A stretch of DNA of 30,805 nucleotides, taken from assembly GCA_013288465.1 (NCBI GenBank), contig JABDBT010000003.1, positions 24,142-54,946 on the forward strand. The letters run 5' to 3'. This document shows, in pieces, positions 17,242 to 25,073 of the stretch; positions within the stretch are counted from its first letter, which is position 1; every line of letters begins with the position of its first letter. The position numbers and the translations under genes are program-made. The notes below the pieces were generated by a model. It saw only the letters and a program-made list of their open reading frames with translations. It was not told where the DNA came from and did no database searches. The stretch comes from Bacteroidota bacterium (GTDB lineage: Bacteria; Bacteroidota; Bacteroidia; Sphingobacteriales; Sphingobacteriaceae).

Positions 17242-18225
17242 TTATTTAACTTTAGCCAGCTCCTCCTGCAACTTTTGTTTGGAAAGCGCGATATAACCGT
17301 TTTCGTCAATAAACTTCTGTCCATCGGTTAACACATATTTAACAAACTCTACCAATTCCTTTTTCTTTGGTTTACCTTTAAACAGGAAGCCCAAATTGCG
17401 TGCAGGAGGGGATGGGTATTTCCCGGTGGCTATTGCTTCTGTCAACTCATCAATAGTGCTGTAAAAGTTCTCATCGGCATCAATTTTGCCATTACCGTTC
17501 ACATCAATAGGTAAGGCATGTACACCGGCTACCTGTTTGCGGGTTTTCAAATCGTATAAATACGCTATATTATTAAAGCCGATAGCCGTAACATCTTTTT
17601 TAACAGCCTGTGCCAGGCCAGGGTCGCCATAAACGGCTACACCCAACAAATCTTCCTGCTTCTTGTTAAAATATTTAGCCCATGTTTCTGCCGCGCCCGC
17701 AGCGTCAGACCGGGTATAGATATGGATAGGCACCGAAACCTTGCCTGCTTCCTGTTTCCAGTCTTTAATACTGCCTGTAATAAAAATATTGGCAAACTGG
17801 TCTCTTTTTACACCCTTAGCCAATAACTGCGCGGCATTGGGGTTACCTGTATTAAAAGTAGGTATAACAGCATCTTTGGTTACATATATGGTATAAGCTC
17901 CCTTTTTAACTTCTTCAGGATTAATATCGCGCGAAGCAAGGCCAATATCAACCAAACCTGATAGCGCGTCGGTTATACCTTTGCCGGCACCACCTGCCGA
18001 GATATTGAATTTTACTTTTGGGTGCAGTTTCCTGAATTCTTCGGCCCATTTTACAGTGATAGGATAGAGGGCAAATGCACCTGATATACTGATCGTACCT
18101 TCCAGGTCATCGGCAGGTGGATTTGTATTAACCCGCTTGTTAACAAAAGAAGATGATAGTATCACTATACTTAAAACTACGGCGGCAAAAAACAGGGGAT
18201 ATTTGTTTGAAAGTATCTTTTTCAT
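17242..18225 (-). CDS. PstS-like periplasmic oxyanion-binding protein
   Basis: A 327-residue solute-binding protein with an N-terminal signal/anchor helix (about 10-27) and the PBP fold of PstS. Aligning by eye with classical PstS, the Arg and Asp of the RxDGSGT loop remain (Arg172, Asp174), but the Ser and Thr ligands are Ala (RSDAAGA). The first anion loop reads SGAFALYP instead of a Gly/Ala/Ser-Thr type, and the second is SAGGAGKG. Residues 241-252 (DVNGNGKIDADE) form a perfect EF-hand calcium loop. The ligand pattern and the Cys-type leader suggest sulfate or a related anion; phosphate remains possible. It follows the porin gene by 19 bp. Confidence 0.82.
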   Translation of the reverse strand: MKKILSNKYPLFFAAVVLSIVILSSSFVNKRVNTNPPADDLEGTISISGAFALYPITVKWAEEFRKLHPKVKFNISAGGAGKGITDALSGLVDIGLASRDINPEEVKKGAYTIYVTKDAVIPTFNTGNPNAAQLLAKGVKRDQFANIFITGSIKDWKQEAGKVSVPIHIYTRSDAAGAAETWAKYFNKKQEDLLGVAVYGDPGLAQAVKKDVTAIGFNNIAYLYDLKTRKQVAGVHALPIDVNGNGKIDADENFYSTIDELTEAIATGKYPSPPARNLGFLFKGKPKKKELVEFVKYVLTDGQKFIDENGYIALSKQKLQEELAKVK

Positions 18226-18244
18226 AACTTTTAATTGCTGAATT

Positions 18245-19387
18245 TTAGAATGTTACCTGTAACTGCGCTTCGAATATGTTGTTCTTGATCTGAACTGTTT
18301 GTTCGCGGGCGTCAATGTAATTAACCGCAAGTTTTGCCCATTTGTTAAAGAAGTAGTTTGCACCTCCTATATAATAGGTTGTCCTGTCTGTGGTAATGGT
18401 TTGGGTGGGGTCATACGTATCATATCTTGCAGCTAATTGCAATTTATTTGACCATACAAAATAGGCTGCCTGTCCATACCATCCATTCCTGTTTATTGTA
18501 GCATCTGTACCTCTGTCATATTCGGCGGTAAGAGACAGCTTATTCCAAACGTATGTGCCGTCAATTCCCTGGCGGTTTCTTTTATGTGTTGCTGCCGCGG
18601 CTGTTCCAACTGCAAATACATCCTGGCCAATATAAAAATCAGCGCCTATGCTAAGATTTGCTATTGGGTGAATAACTAAACGTCCCACAACATCCTTCTG
18701 GTTATTATTATCAGTAGTTACATCATAACCAGCACCGTTAAAAACACCAAAATAGTAGTCAAAAAGGTAACGGTTGTCTATTTTGGCAAAGCTGCCGGTT
18801 AACTGTGCGCCAATATCACGGCCGTTTTGGTTGCCAATAACATCGGTTGACCTGCCGGCGAGCCCGTTAACAACCTGCGAGCGGTCAATAAATAGCAAGT
18901 CAGCATCCGAAGTTAAACTTTCGGCCGAGAACGGAACTTTAAACTGCCCGGCTGTAAATTTGAGGTAGTCGGCAATTTTATAGGTGGTATAAGCATCCAG
19001 TAATTTTGGGGTTACTCCCGCAAACTCGGTATATACTTCATAACTCCAGTTGTCAGTTACGTTACCTTTAACATCAAGCCTGGCCCTGTGTAGCAGAAAC
19101 GTATTTAGCTTGGTGCTTTGCTCAAAGCCCTCATATTCTGTTTGGAGCAGACCGCTTATCTGCAATGCCCTGCTGCCAATTGTTATACCATGCTGGTTCT
19201 CCTTGTCCCGCTTTACCTGTTCTTTTAAGGCCAGGTCTGAACGAAGCGAGTCGGCTTCTTGTTGTGATACTACTTTCTTTTGGATGAGTAAGTTTAGTAA
19301 CTCATCATTGTTTTGTGCCTTAACAAATAGGGCAGAGAATACCAGGCCCAAAACGAGCGTGGATTTAAATAAGTAAGAAAATTTCAT
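18245..19387 (-). CDS. OprP/OprO-type outer membrane porin
   Basis: A 380-residue porin of the Porin_O_P family, normally associated with phosphate or polyphosphate uptake. A signal peptide with a probable cleavage after VKA (residue 24) is followed by a helical, charged segment (about 28-65), then amphipathic beta strands, and the protein ends in an aromatic residue after EAQLQVTF, the outer-membrane barrel signature. It is the first full gene of the operon, 82 nt downstream of a leader peptide with a Cys run, so its expression is probably tied to cysteine supply. Together with the following genes it would form an outer-to-inner membrane path for one anion. Confidence 0.88.
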   Translation of the reverse strand: MKFSYLFKSTLVLGLVFSALFVKAQNNDELLNLLIQKKVVSQQEADSLRSDLALKEQVKRDKENQHGITIGSRALQISGLLQTEYEGFEQSTKLNTFLLHRARLDVKGNVTDNWSYEVYTEFAGVTPKLLDAYTTYKIADYLKFTAGQFKVPFSAESLTSDADLLFIDRSQVVNGLAGRSTDVIGNQNGRDIGAQLTGSFAKIDNRYLFDYYFGVFNGAGYDVTTDNNNQKDVVGRLVIHPIANLSIGADFYIGQDVFAVGTAAAATHKRNRQGIDGTYVWNKLSLTAEYDRGTDATINRNGWYGQAAYFVWSNKLQLAARYDTYDPTQTITTDRTTYYIGGANYFFNKWAKLAVNYIDAREQTVQIKNNIFEAQLQVTF

Positions 19388-19441
19388 TGTAAGTGTAAAA
19401 TTGAAAAATGATTTAATTGAATAATGTTGTTTGTAAGTGGG

Positions 19442-19465
19442 AAAAAAGACCCCTGGAATGAGGGG
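19442..19465 (-). terminator. Attenuator terminator of the porin/Pst-like operon
   Basis: On the - strand a CCCCT / AGGGG stem (19461-19465 with 19450-19454) with a 6-nt loop is followed by TCTTTTTT. It begins 4 nt after the leader-peptide stop and lies 54 nt before the porin ATG. The stem is short but almost all G-C. Confidence 0.75.
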
Positions 19466-19468
19466 CGA

Positions 19469-19552
19469 TTAGCAACAACAACACATAGTAGTTTCAATTA
19501 AATTGCATGGGGAATAGGTTTTGAATACGTAATTAATTTGCTGAGTTTTCAT
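19469..19552 (-). CDS. Cysteine-rich leader peptide (attenuator control)
   Basis: A 27-codon ORF on the - strand starting at ATG 19550-19552, preceded by TTTTACAA. The peptide begins MKTQQINYVF and ends TTMCCCC followed by TAA, with codons TGT TGT TGT TGC immediately before the stop; a further Cys is at position 16. A terminator hairpin follows after 3 nt. Four consecutive Cys codons at the end of a short ORF between a promoter and a terminator is the classic design for a ribosome-mediated attenuator sensing charged tRNA-Cys. The pairing of UGUUGU with ACAACA around 19425-19432 may form part of an alternative structure. Expected logic: shortage of cysteine stalls the ribosome and lets transcription enter the porin and transporter genes. 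Confidence 0.8.
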   Translation of the reverse strand: MKTQQINYVFKTYSPCNLIETTMCCCC

Positions 19553-19593
19553 TTGTAAAATTATAATCTATAAAATCTACCGTTTTAGTAGTG

Positions 19594-19624
19594 TAAAGAT
19601 ATTATTAATATTTACACATTCAAA
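19594..19624 (-). promoter_or_regulatory. Promoter of the leader/porin/Pst-like operon
   Basis: Read on the - strand: TTTG (19621-19624), a 19-nt spacer, then TATCTTTA (19594-19601), one mismatch from TAnnTTTG. Transcription would start near 19588, about 36 nt before the leader ATG. Confidence 0.6.
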
Positions 19625-19670
19625 ATATTTTTCAAAAAAATTAAATACTTGTTTATTTGAGAAGAAATAT

Positions 19671-19699
19671 AATACTGTATTTTATTGTAATACAGTATT
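19671..19699. promoter_or_regulatory. Inverted repeat AATACTGTATT-N7-AATACAGTATT, candidate operator
   Basis: Perfect 11-bp arms separated by 7 nt, centred about 97 bp upstream of the predicted start of the porin operon. Position fits an activator site better than a repressor site. It might instead be the end of an upstream structure, but no gene or U-run supports a terminator. Confidence 0.5.
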
Positions 19700-19765
19700 A
19701 TATAGTATTTTATGGAACAAGGTTCGCTCTGCTTGAGCGCATAAGGCAGGAGTGGAACAGCAGTT

Positions 19766-19867
19766 TGTCTGAACCATTATTACACAGGTTAGGCTGATTC
19801 TCTGGATCTTTGTTAATGGCTAAAAATCGAGTAAATCAATAAAATCCGTGTAATCATGGTTCAGACA
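19766..19867. repeat. REP-like hairpin element at the 3' end of cysN
   Basis: TGTCTGAACCATTATTACAC (19766-19785) and GTGTAATCATGGTTCAGACA (19848-19867) are complementary at 19 of 20 positions, with a 62-nt centre. The arm resembles a GTCTGAACCATGATTA-type dispersed repeat that I recall from Bacteroidota genomes. It abuts the cysN stop and may protect or terminate the upstream mRNA. Confidence 0.75.
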
Positions 19868-19868
19868 A

Positions 19869-21119
19869 TTAATCGGCCACAGCACGCAGCATGAGTGCTC
19901 CAACAGTTAAATTGGTGCGGCTATCAATAATAATAGCGCCGCCATTTGATTTATTATCCTGGTACAGGTCAAAAACCAACGGCTCGGCGGTTTTGATGAC
20001 TACACGGCCAATGTCATTGAGCTTGAATTCGTCGCTGTATTCTTTTTCAAGTGTGTTGATATTCACCTTATGCAACAATTCCTGCACCTTACACCGCGTT
20101 ACTTTGCTATTATGCTGAATAAAGTAAGTATGTGAGGTATCTAACGGGCGTGTATCCATCCAGCATAGGTCGGCCTCTATTAATTGCGACACCTCGGGCT
20201 GATAACTGCTGTTCACCAGCACATCGCCACGACTGACATCTATATCATCCTTTAAATGAATGGTTACCGACATGCCTGCTAATGCCTCATTTGGTTCTTT
20301 ATCCAACAGTTCTATTTTTGAAATAGATGAGGTAAAGCCCGAGGGAAGAACGGTAACCTTATCATCCACTTTAAATGACCCACTGGATACACGGCCGGCA
20401 TAGCCACGGTAGTCATGCAGATCATCAGTTTGCGGGCGTATAACCCATTGTATAGGTAAACGGGCATGCATGGTGCTGTTGTCAACCGCTATCTCTATGT
20501 TTTCAAGATATTCTAATAAGCTTTCGCCTTTATACCAGCTGACATTTAAAGATGGGTGAACAATGTTATCGCCTTTAAGCGCGCTAACAGGAATAAAGTG
20601 AACATTTTCAAGGCCAACCTTTGCCGCTAACTTTTTGTAATCATTAACTATCTGGTTATAAACATCCTCGCTGTAATCGACCATATCCATTTTGTTAACG
20701 CATATTACCACCTGCTGTATGCCCAAAAGCGATACCAGGTAGGAGTGACGTATAGTTTGCTCAATAACACCTTTACGGGCATCAATAAGTATAATTGCCA
20801 AATTAGCGTTTGATGCGCCGGTAACCATGTTACGGGTATATTGTATATGGCCCGGGGTGTCGGCAATAATGAATTTGCGCTTATCAGTTTGAAAATATTT
20901 GTAAGCTACATCAATTGTGATTCCTTGCTCGCGCTCGGCTTTAAGGCCGTCTGTTAAAATAGCCAGGTCGATACTGCCATCGTCGTTTTTACGGTTTGAT
21001 GAATGCAGGGCCTCTAACTGGTCGGCTAATATCGAATCACTGTCGTATAATAACCGGCCTATCAATGTGCTTTTGCCATCGTCAACGCTACCTGCTGTAA
21101 TAAATTTTAGTATGTCCAT
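19869..21119 (-). CDS. cysN: Sulfate adenylyltransferase subunit 1 (GTPase)
   Basis: A 416-residue EF-Tu-like GTPase that drives ATP sulfurylase: with CysD it makes adenosine 5'-phosphosulfate (APS) from sulfate and ATP. G motifs are GSVDDGKST (10-18), DTPGH (87-91) and NKMD (142-145), followed by beta-barrel domains. It ends after these and carries no APS kinase (CysC) fusion, which agrees with direct APS reduction by the neighbouring CysH. Last gene of the six-gene sulfur operon; 70 bp after cysD and directly before a REP-like hairpin. Confidence 0.96.
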   Translation of the reverse strand: MDILKFITAGSVDDGKSTLIGRLLYDSDSILADQLEALHSSNRKNDDGSIDLAILTDGLKAEREQGITIDVAYKYFQTDKRKFIIADTPGHIQYTRNMVTGASNANLAIILIDARKGVIEQTIRHSYLVSLLGIQQVVICVNKMDMVDYSEDVYNQIVNDYKKLAAKVGLENVHFIPVSALKGDNIVHPSLNVSWYKGESLLEYLENIEIAVDNSTMHARLPIQWVIRPQTDDLHDYRGYAGRVSSGSFKVDDKVTVLPSGFTSSISKIELLDKEPNEALAGMSVTIHLKDDIDVSRGDVLVNSSYQPEVSQLIEADLCWMDTRPLDTSHTYFIQHNSKVTRCKVQELLHKVNINTLEKEYSDEFKLNDIGRVVIKTAEPLVFDLYQDNKSNGGAIIIDSRTNLTVGALMLRAVAD

Positions 21120-21128
21120 GTGTTTTTA

Positions 21129-21160
21129 TTTCGGATCTCGGATTTTCGATTTCGGATTTA
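21129..21160. repeat. TTCGGAT word repeats between cysD and cysN
   Basis: The 70-bp gap contains degenerate tandem copies of TTTCGGAT (21129-21136, and again ending at 21160 with related words between). No ORF or terminator. Similar word-type spacers occur elsewhere in this window. Confidence 0.6.
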
Positions 21161-21189
21161 TTGTATTTCCAATATTGAATTTTCGGGAC

Positions 21190-22095
21190 TTAGAAATATC
21201 CTCCTTTCTTACGGTCTTCCATTGCGGCTTCACTTACTTTATCATCCATACGTGCGCCGCGTTCGCTTATTTTAGAAGCACTTATCTCGTCAATGATATC
21301 ATCAATTTCAAAAGCATGTGACGCTACTGCCGCTGTACAGGTCATATCGCCAACCGTGCGGAAACGTACCGTACGGCGCTCAATCACATCGTCTGCATCC
21401 ATATTTAAAAATGGGGATGCAGCCATTAACTGCCCGTTGCGTATAATCGTTTCGCGCTCATGCGCGAAATAGATAGAAGGCAGTTCCATTTTTTCGCGGC
21501 GGATATAATTCCATACATCCAATTCGGTCCAGTTGCTGATAGGGAATACCCTTACATTTTCGCCTTTATGTATTTTACCGTTATAAATATTCCATAACTC
21601 GGGGCGCTGACGTTTAGGGTCCCATTGGCCAAATTCATCGCGAACAGAGAAAATACGTTCTTTAGCCCTGGCTTTTTCCTCATCGCGGCGTGCGCCGCCA
21701 ATACAGGCGTCAAATTTATGCTTGGCTATGGTATCTAATAAAGTTATGGTTTGCAAAGCGTTACGGCTTGCATTCTTACCTTTTTGCTCAATTACCTTTC
21801 CCTCATCTATCGAGTCCTGTACATGGCCGATGATCAGTTTCTCATTCAGTCGTTTAACCATGTCGTCACGATAGGTTATCGTTTCGGCAAAGTTATGGCC
21901 GGTATCAATATGTACCAGCGGAAAGGGGAATTTACCCGGACGAAATGCCTTTTCGGCCAAACGTACCAGGGTAATAGAATCCTTACCGCCCGAAAATAAA
22001 AGCGCCGGGCGCTCAAACTGGCCGGCCACTTCGCGTAAAATGTATATGGCTTCCGCCTCCAGCTCGTCTAAATAATCAAGGTTGTTATTACTCAT
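21190..22095 (-). CDS. cysD: Sulfate adenylyltransferase subunit 2
   Basis: A 301-residue catalytic subunit of ATP sulfurylase, from the PP-loop ATP pyrophosphatase superfamily. The PP-loop is SGGKDS at residues 35-40. Family blocks follow: HIDTGHNFAETI, GGARRDEEKARAKERIFS, and PISNWTELDVWNYI. The C terminus ends EAAMEDRKKGGYF, typical of CysD. It overlaps the end of cysH by 4 nt (ATGA), pairing with cysN downstream. The product APS feeds the CysH reductase. Confidence 0.97.
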   Translation of the reverse strand: MSNNNLDYLDELEAEAIYILREVAGQFERPALLFSGGKDSITLVRLAEKAFRPGKFPFPLVHIDTGHNFAETITYRDDMVKRLNEKLIIGHVQDSIDEGKVIEQKGKNASRNALQTITLLDTIAKHKFDACIGGARRDEEKARAKERIFSVRDEFGQWDPKRQRPELWNIYNGKIHKGENVRVFPISNWTELDVWNYIRREKMELPSIYFAHERETIIRNGQLMAASPFLNMDADDVIERRTVRFRTVGDMTCTAAVASHAFEIDDIIDEISASKISERGARMDDKVSEAAMEDRKKGGYF

Positions 22096-22805
22096 TTGTT
22101 ATCAATTGTTAACTCGTGCAGGCCGCATTCTTTCTTTGATTGGTCTTCCCACCACCAGCGCCCTGCCCTAAAATCTTCTCCCGGTTGTACCGCGCGTGTG
22201 CAGGGTAGGCATCCAATACTTGGAAAACCCCTGTCGTGCAAGGTATTATAGGGTATATTGTGTTTTTTAATATAGTCTTTTACTTCGTCTAACGTCCAGT
22301 TAAATATAGGGTGAAATTTTATTAAACCATGCTGTTCATCCCATTCAACATGCTCCATAAACTGGCGGTTGGCTGATTGTTCGGCACGTATGCCTGTTAC
22401 CCAGCATTTATTACCGGCCAAAGCACGGCTTAACGGCTCAACCTTACGTATGCCGCAACACTCTTTACGGTTTTCAACCGATTCATAAAAACTGTTTGGC
22501 CCTTTGGTATTTACCATTTGCTCTAACAATTCATGCTGCGGATAATAAGCGTGTATAGGCTTACCATATATTTCCATTGTACGGTTCCATACATAATACG
22601 TCTCGGGGAATAGCCTGCCTGTTTCTAAGGTAAACACTTTAATAGGCAGGTTATTAGCAAATATCATGTGGGTTATGGCCTGGTCTTCCCATCCAAAACT
22701 GGTTGAAAATATGATCTCACCCGGAAATTGCCCCGCCAAAAGCTTTAACGCTTCTAACGGCTCAACGCCTGTTGTTTGTTGTTTTATATCTTCTGTACTT
22801 ATCAT
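22092..22805 (-). CDS. cysH: Adenylyl-sulfate reductase, [4Fe-4S] assimilatory type
   Basis: A 237-residue CysH-family reductase that reduces APS to sulfite with thioredoxin as donor. It has the iron-sulfur cysteines that mark the APS-using subgroup: Cys116-Cys117 in ECCGIRK and Cys199/Cys202 in GCLPCTR. The catalytic Cys227 is in KKECGLH near the C terminus. PAPS reductases of the enterobacterial type lack the CC...CxxC set, so APS rather than PAPS is the likely substrate; no APS kinase is present in the cluster. Coupled to neighbours on both sides: TAATG overlap of 1 nt with the upstream fusion gene and ATGA overlap with cysD. Confidence 0.95.
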   Translation of the reverse strand: MISTEDIKQQTTGVEPLEALKLLAGQFPGEIIFSTSFGWEDQAITHMIFANNLPIKVFTLETGRLFPETYYVWNRTMEIYGKPIHAYYPQHELLEQMVNTKGPNSFYESVENRKECCGIRKVEPLSRALAGNKCWVTGIRAEQSANRQFMEHVEWDEQHGLIKFHPIFNWTLDEVKDYIKKHNIPYNTLHDRGFPSIGCLPCTRAVQPGEDFRAGRWWWEDQSKKECGLHELTIDNK

Positions 22806-24322
22806 TATACAATCTTCAGTAAAAAGGTAATAATGCTTTTAAGGCTTATCAGTATTACAATAACCGCTACTGATACCATAATAGCTTTGGTTGATATTTT
22901 GTTGGATATTTTAGCCGCAATAGGCGATGCCAGCGCACTGCCCAATACCAACCCGGCAACTGCTTCCCAATGCGCGCCGTTTATCATGGTGATAAACGTT
23001 AATGAGCTCATTAAGGCTATAAAAAACCGGGATAATTTTACCGTACCTAATGAAAACCTCGGGTTGCGCCCACCTGCAATTAAGGTGGATAACACAATTG
23101 AGCCCCAGCCGCCGCCGCCCACAGCATCAATAAAACCGCCGCCTAAGCCTAATAAACCTATTCGTTTTATTTTGCCTGATGTTCTTTTGCGTTTTAAATT
23201 AAGGGCTTTTGAAAAGATAACGATACCCAAAATTAACGTGTATAGAGATACAAATGGCTTGGAGTATTGACTATAATGCTCTAACGACGATAGTAGATAA
23301 GCACCTGCAACCGCGCCAATAATACCCGGAATTAACAGCAGTTTAAACAACTTCCAGTTAATGTTACCCATGCGGTAATGCATCCAACCGGCTATGCCGT
23401 TACTCATTATCTCCGATAAATGGACACCCATGCTCGCAGCAGCAGGGGGCACGCCCATTGATAAGGAGAATGTAGTCGTGGTAACGCCGTATGACATACC
23501 GATAGCGCCGTCAATCAACGCGAATAAAAACCCGGCTCCCATGAAGTAGTAAAACACCGGGTTTATGTTTTGAGCATAAGTTTTAAACGTAGGTTCGTTA
23601 AACCATAAAGCGGTTACGGCAACACCTATTGATGCTATAATTGAGCACCATAACAACCATTTAAAGTTCTTTTCCAGTTTAGGTTTTGGGGCTACCAGTA
23701 CTGAGGTTACTTCGTTCAGCTTTTTGACTTTATCGGCAAAATCACCATTTAATGAATTGCGGAGATCACTCATTTGTTGCAGCGTGATATCCAATTCATT
23801 AGGAATACTTTCATTAAGTACTTCTTTAAGTCTTTTGGCTATAGTTGGTGATTTACCATTGGTAGAAATACCTATTTTAAGGTCACCTTTTTGCACAATG
23901 GAGCCCAGATAAAAATCACATAATTCCGGTTTATCGGCCACATTGATGAGTAGTTTGCGCTGATGCGCTGCCTGCCTGATGTATTTGTTTAGCTGGCTAT
24001 TATCAGTAGCTGCAATAACAAGGTCTGCATCATCAAGGTCGGTATCAATGAATGATTTCTGAATGATCTTTATCCTCGGGTAATCAGCAGCAAGGTCATA
24101 AACGCCGGGTATAACGTTTTCGGCAATAACCGTTACCCTCGCGCTATTGCTGTTGTTCAGTATGGCGTTAAGTTTCTCCAAACCAACATTGCCCGCGCCA
24201 ACCAGCACCGTATGCAGTTCATTCAGCTTCAAAAATACAGGGAACAGCTGGTTACCGGCGGTTTCTGTATCCTTTACAGCTATGATCTCATTATTTTGCG
24301 GCAACAGCGTCATAAAACTCAC
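22805..24322 (-). CDS. Siroheme synthase (precorrin-2 dehydrogenase domain) fused to a TSUP-family transporter
   Basis: A 505-residue fusion. Residues about 25-170 are a CysG N-terminal/Met8-type domain: Rossmann GAGNVG (42-47), the dehydrogenase/chelatase Asp in VIAATDNS (Asp107) and the siroheme-synthase block GISTNGKSPTIAKRLKE (151-167). It would oxidise precorrin-2 and insert iron. Residues about 222-505 are a multi-helix TSUP (TauE/SafE, COG0730) permease, with GAGFLFALIDGAIGMSYG and GGGFIDAVGGGGWGS repeats of the family. TSUP proteins move sulfite, sulfate or other sulfur anions. The soluble domain would face the cytoplasm. The start overlaps the upstream methyltransferase by 32 nt; a Met three codons later is an alternative. 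The substrate of the transporter part is unknown. Confidence 0.88.
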   Translation of the reverse strand: MSFMTLLPQNNEIIAVKDTETAGNQLFPVFLKLNELHTVLVGAGNVGLEKLNAILNNSNSARVTVIAENVIPGVYDLAADYPRIKIIQKSFIDTDLDDADLVIAATDNSQLNKYIRQAAHQRKLLINVADKPELCDFYLGSIVQKGDLKIGISTNGKSPTIAKRLKEVLNESIPNELDITLQQMSDLRNSLNGDFADKVKKLNEVTSVLVAPKPKLEKNFKWLLWCSIIASIGVAVTALWFNEPTFKTYAQNINPVFYYFMGAGFLFALIDGAIGMSYGVTTTTFSLSMGVPPAAASMGVHLSEIMSNGIAGWMHYRMGNINWKLFKLLLIPGIIGAVAGAYLLSSLEHYSQYSKPFVSLYTLILGIVIFSKALNLKRKRTSGKIKRIGLLGLGGGFIDAVGGGGWGSIVLSTLIAGGRNPRFSLGTVKLSRFFIALMSSLTFITMINGAHWEAVAGLVLGSALASPIAAKISNKISTKAIMVSVAVIVILISLKSIITFLLKIV

Positions 24323-25073
24323 GTATCGATTTAAACTGTGGGTGCAAGCTTACCACCTCGCCAAAAACCAACAGGGCTGGTGAAGTAATATTGTTTTCAT
24401 TAACCAAGTCAACTATAGTATCAACTACGCCAATGGCAGTCTTTTCGTTGCTTGTTGAGCCACTTTGAATTACCGCTACCGGCAAATTGCCTTTACCCTC
24501 GTTTTTGAAGATAGTTGCTATCTCTGCCAGTTTATGAATCCCCATTAACACAACTACCGTAGCTTTTGAACGAGCCGCATCATATAGGTCGGCAGATATT
24601 TGGCCATTGGCAGTGGTTCCGGTTACTACCCAAAAGCTTTCACTTAACCCGCGGTGGGTAACCGGGATGTGCTGCAATTCGGGTACAGCTATTGAACTTG
24701 ATATACCCGCAATAACTTGTGCAGGGATATTAAAAGATGCCGCGTATTCCAGCTCCTCAAACCCACGCCCAAAAACAAACGGATCACCGCCTTTAAGCCG
24801 CACTACATGGCCATAGTTAATGGCATAATCAACCATTAACTTATTTACCGTATCCTGCGAGTAGGTATGATCGCCTGAGCGTTTGCCTACATAAACCTTC
24901 ACAGCATTTTCAGGTGCGTATTCCAGTAATTCTTCATTAACCAACGCGTCATATAAAACCACATCTGCGGTTTTTAATGCTTTAACAGCTTTTACGGTTA
25001 TTAAATCGGCATCACCAGGCCCCGCACCAACCAATGTTATTCTGGGTTGTTTTACTACTTGCTCGTTACTCAT
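24291..25073 (-). CDS. cobA: Uroporphyrinogen-III C-methyltransferase
   Basis: A 260-residue SUMT enzyme that methylates uroporphyrinogen III at C2 and C7 with SAM, giving precorrin-2 for siroheme. Motifs are VGAGPGDADLITVKA (16-30), the SAM-binding VRLKGGDPFVFGRG and VIAGISSSIAVPE, and PVTHRGLS. With the adjacent CysG-like domain it provides siroheme for the sulfite reductase made from the same message. The start overlaps the sulfite reductase stop by 4 nt; its own end overlaps the fusion gene by 32 nt. Confidence 0.95.
   Translation of the reverse strand: MSNEQVVKQPRITLVGAGPGDADLITVKAVKALKTADVVLYDALVNEELLEYAPENAVKVYVGKRSGDHTYSQDTVNKLMVDYAINYGHVVRLKGGDPFVFGRGFEELEYAASFNIPAQVIAGISSSIAVPELQHIPVTHRGLSESFWVVTGTTANGQISADLYDAARSKATVVVLMGIHKLAEIATIFKNEGKGNLPVAVIQSGSTSNEKTAIGVVDTIVDLVNENNITSPALLVFGEVVSLHPQFKSIREFYDAVAAK

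Noticed and set aside
14658..18225. A standard phosphate-starvation pst operon
   Set aside because: No phoU, the binding-protein phosphate ligands are substituted, and the leader carries a Cys run rather than any Pho-type signal. I kept only the family names.
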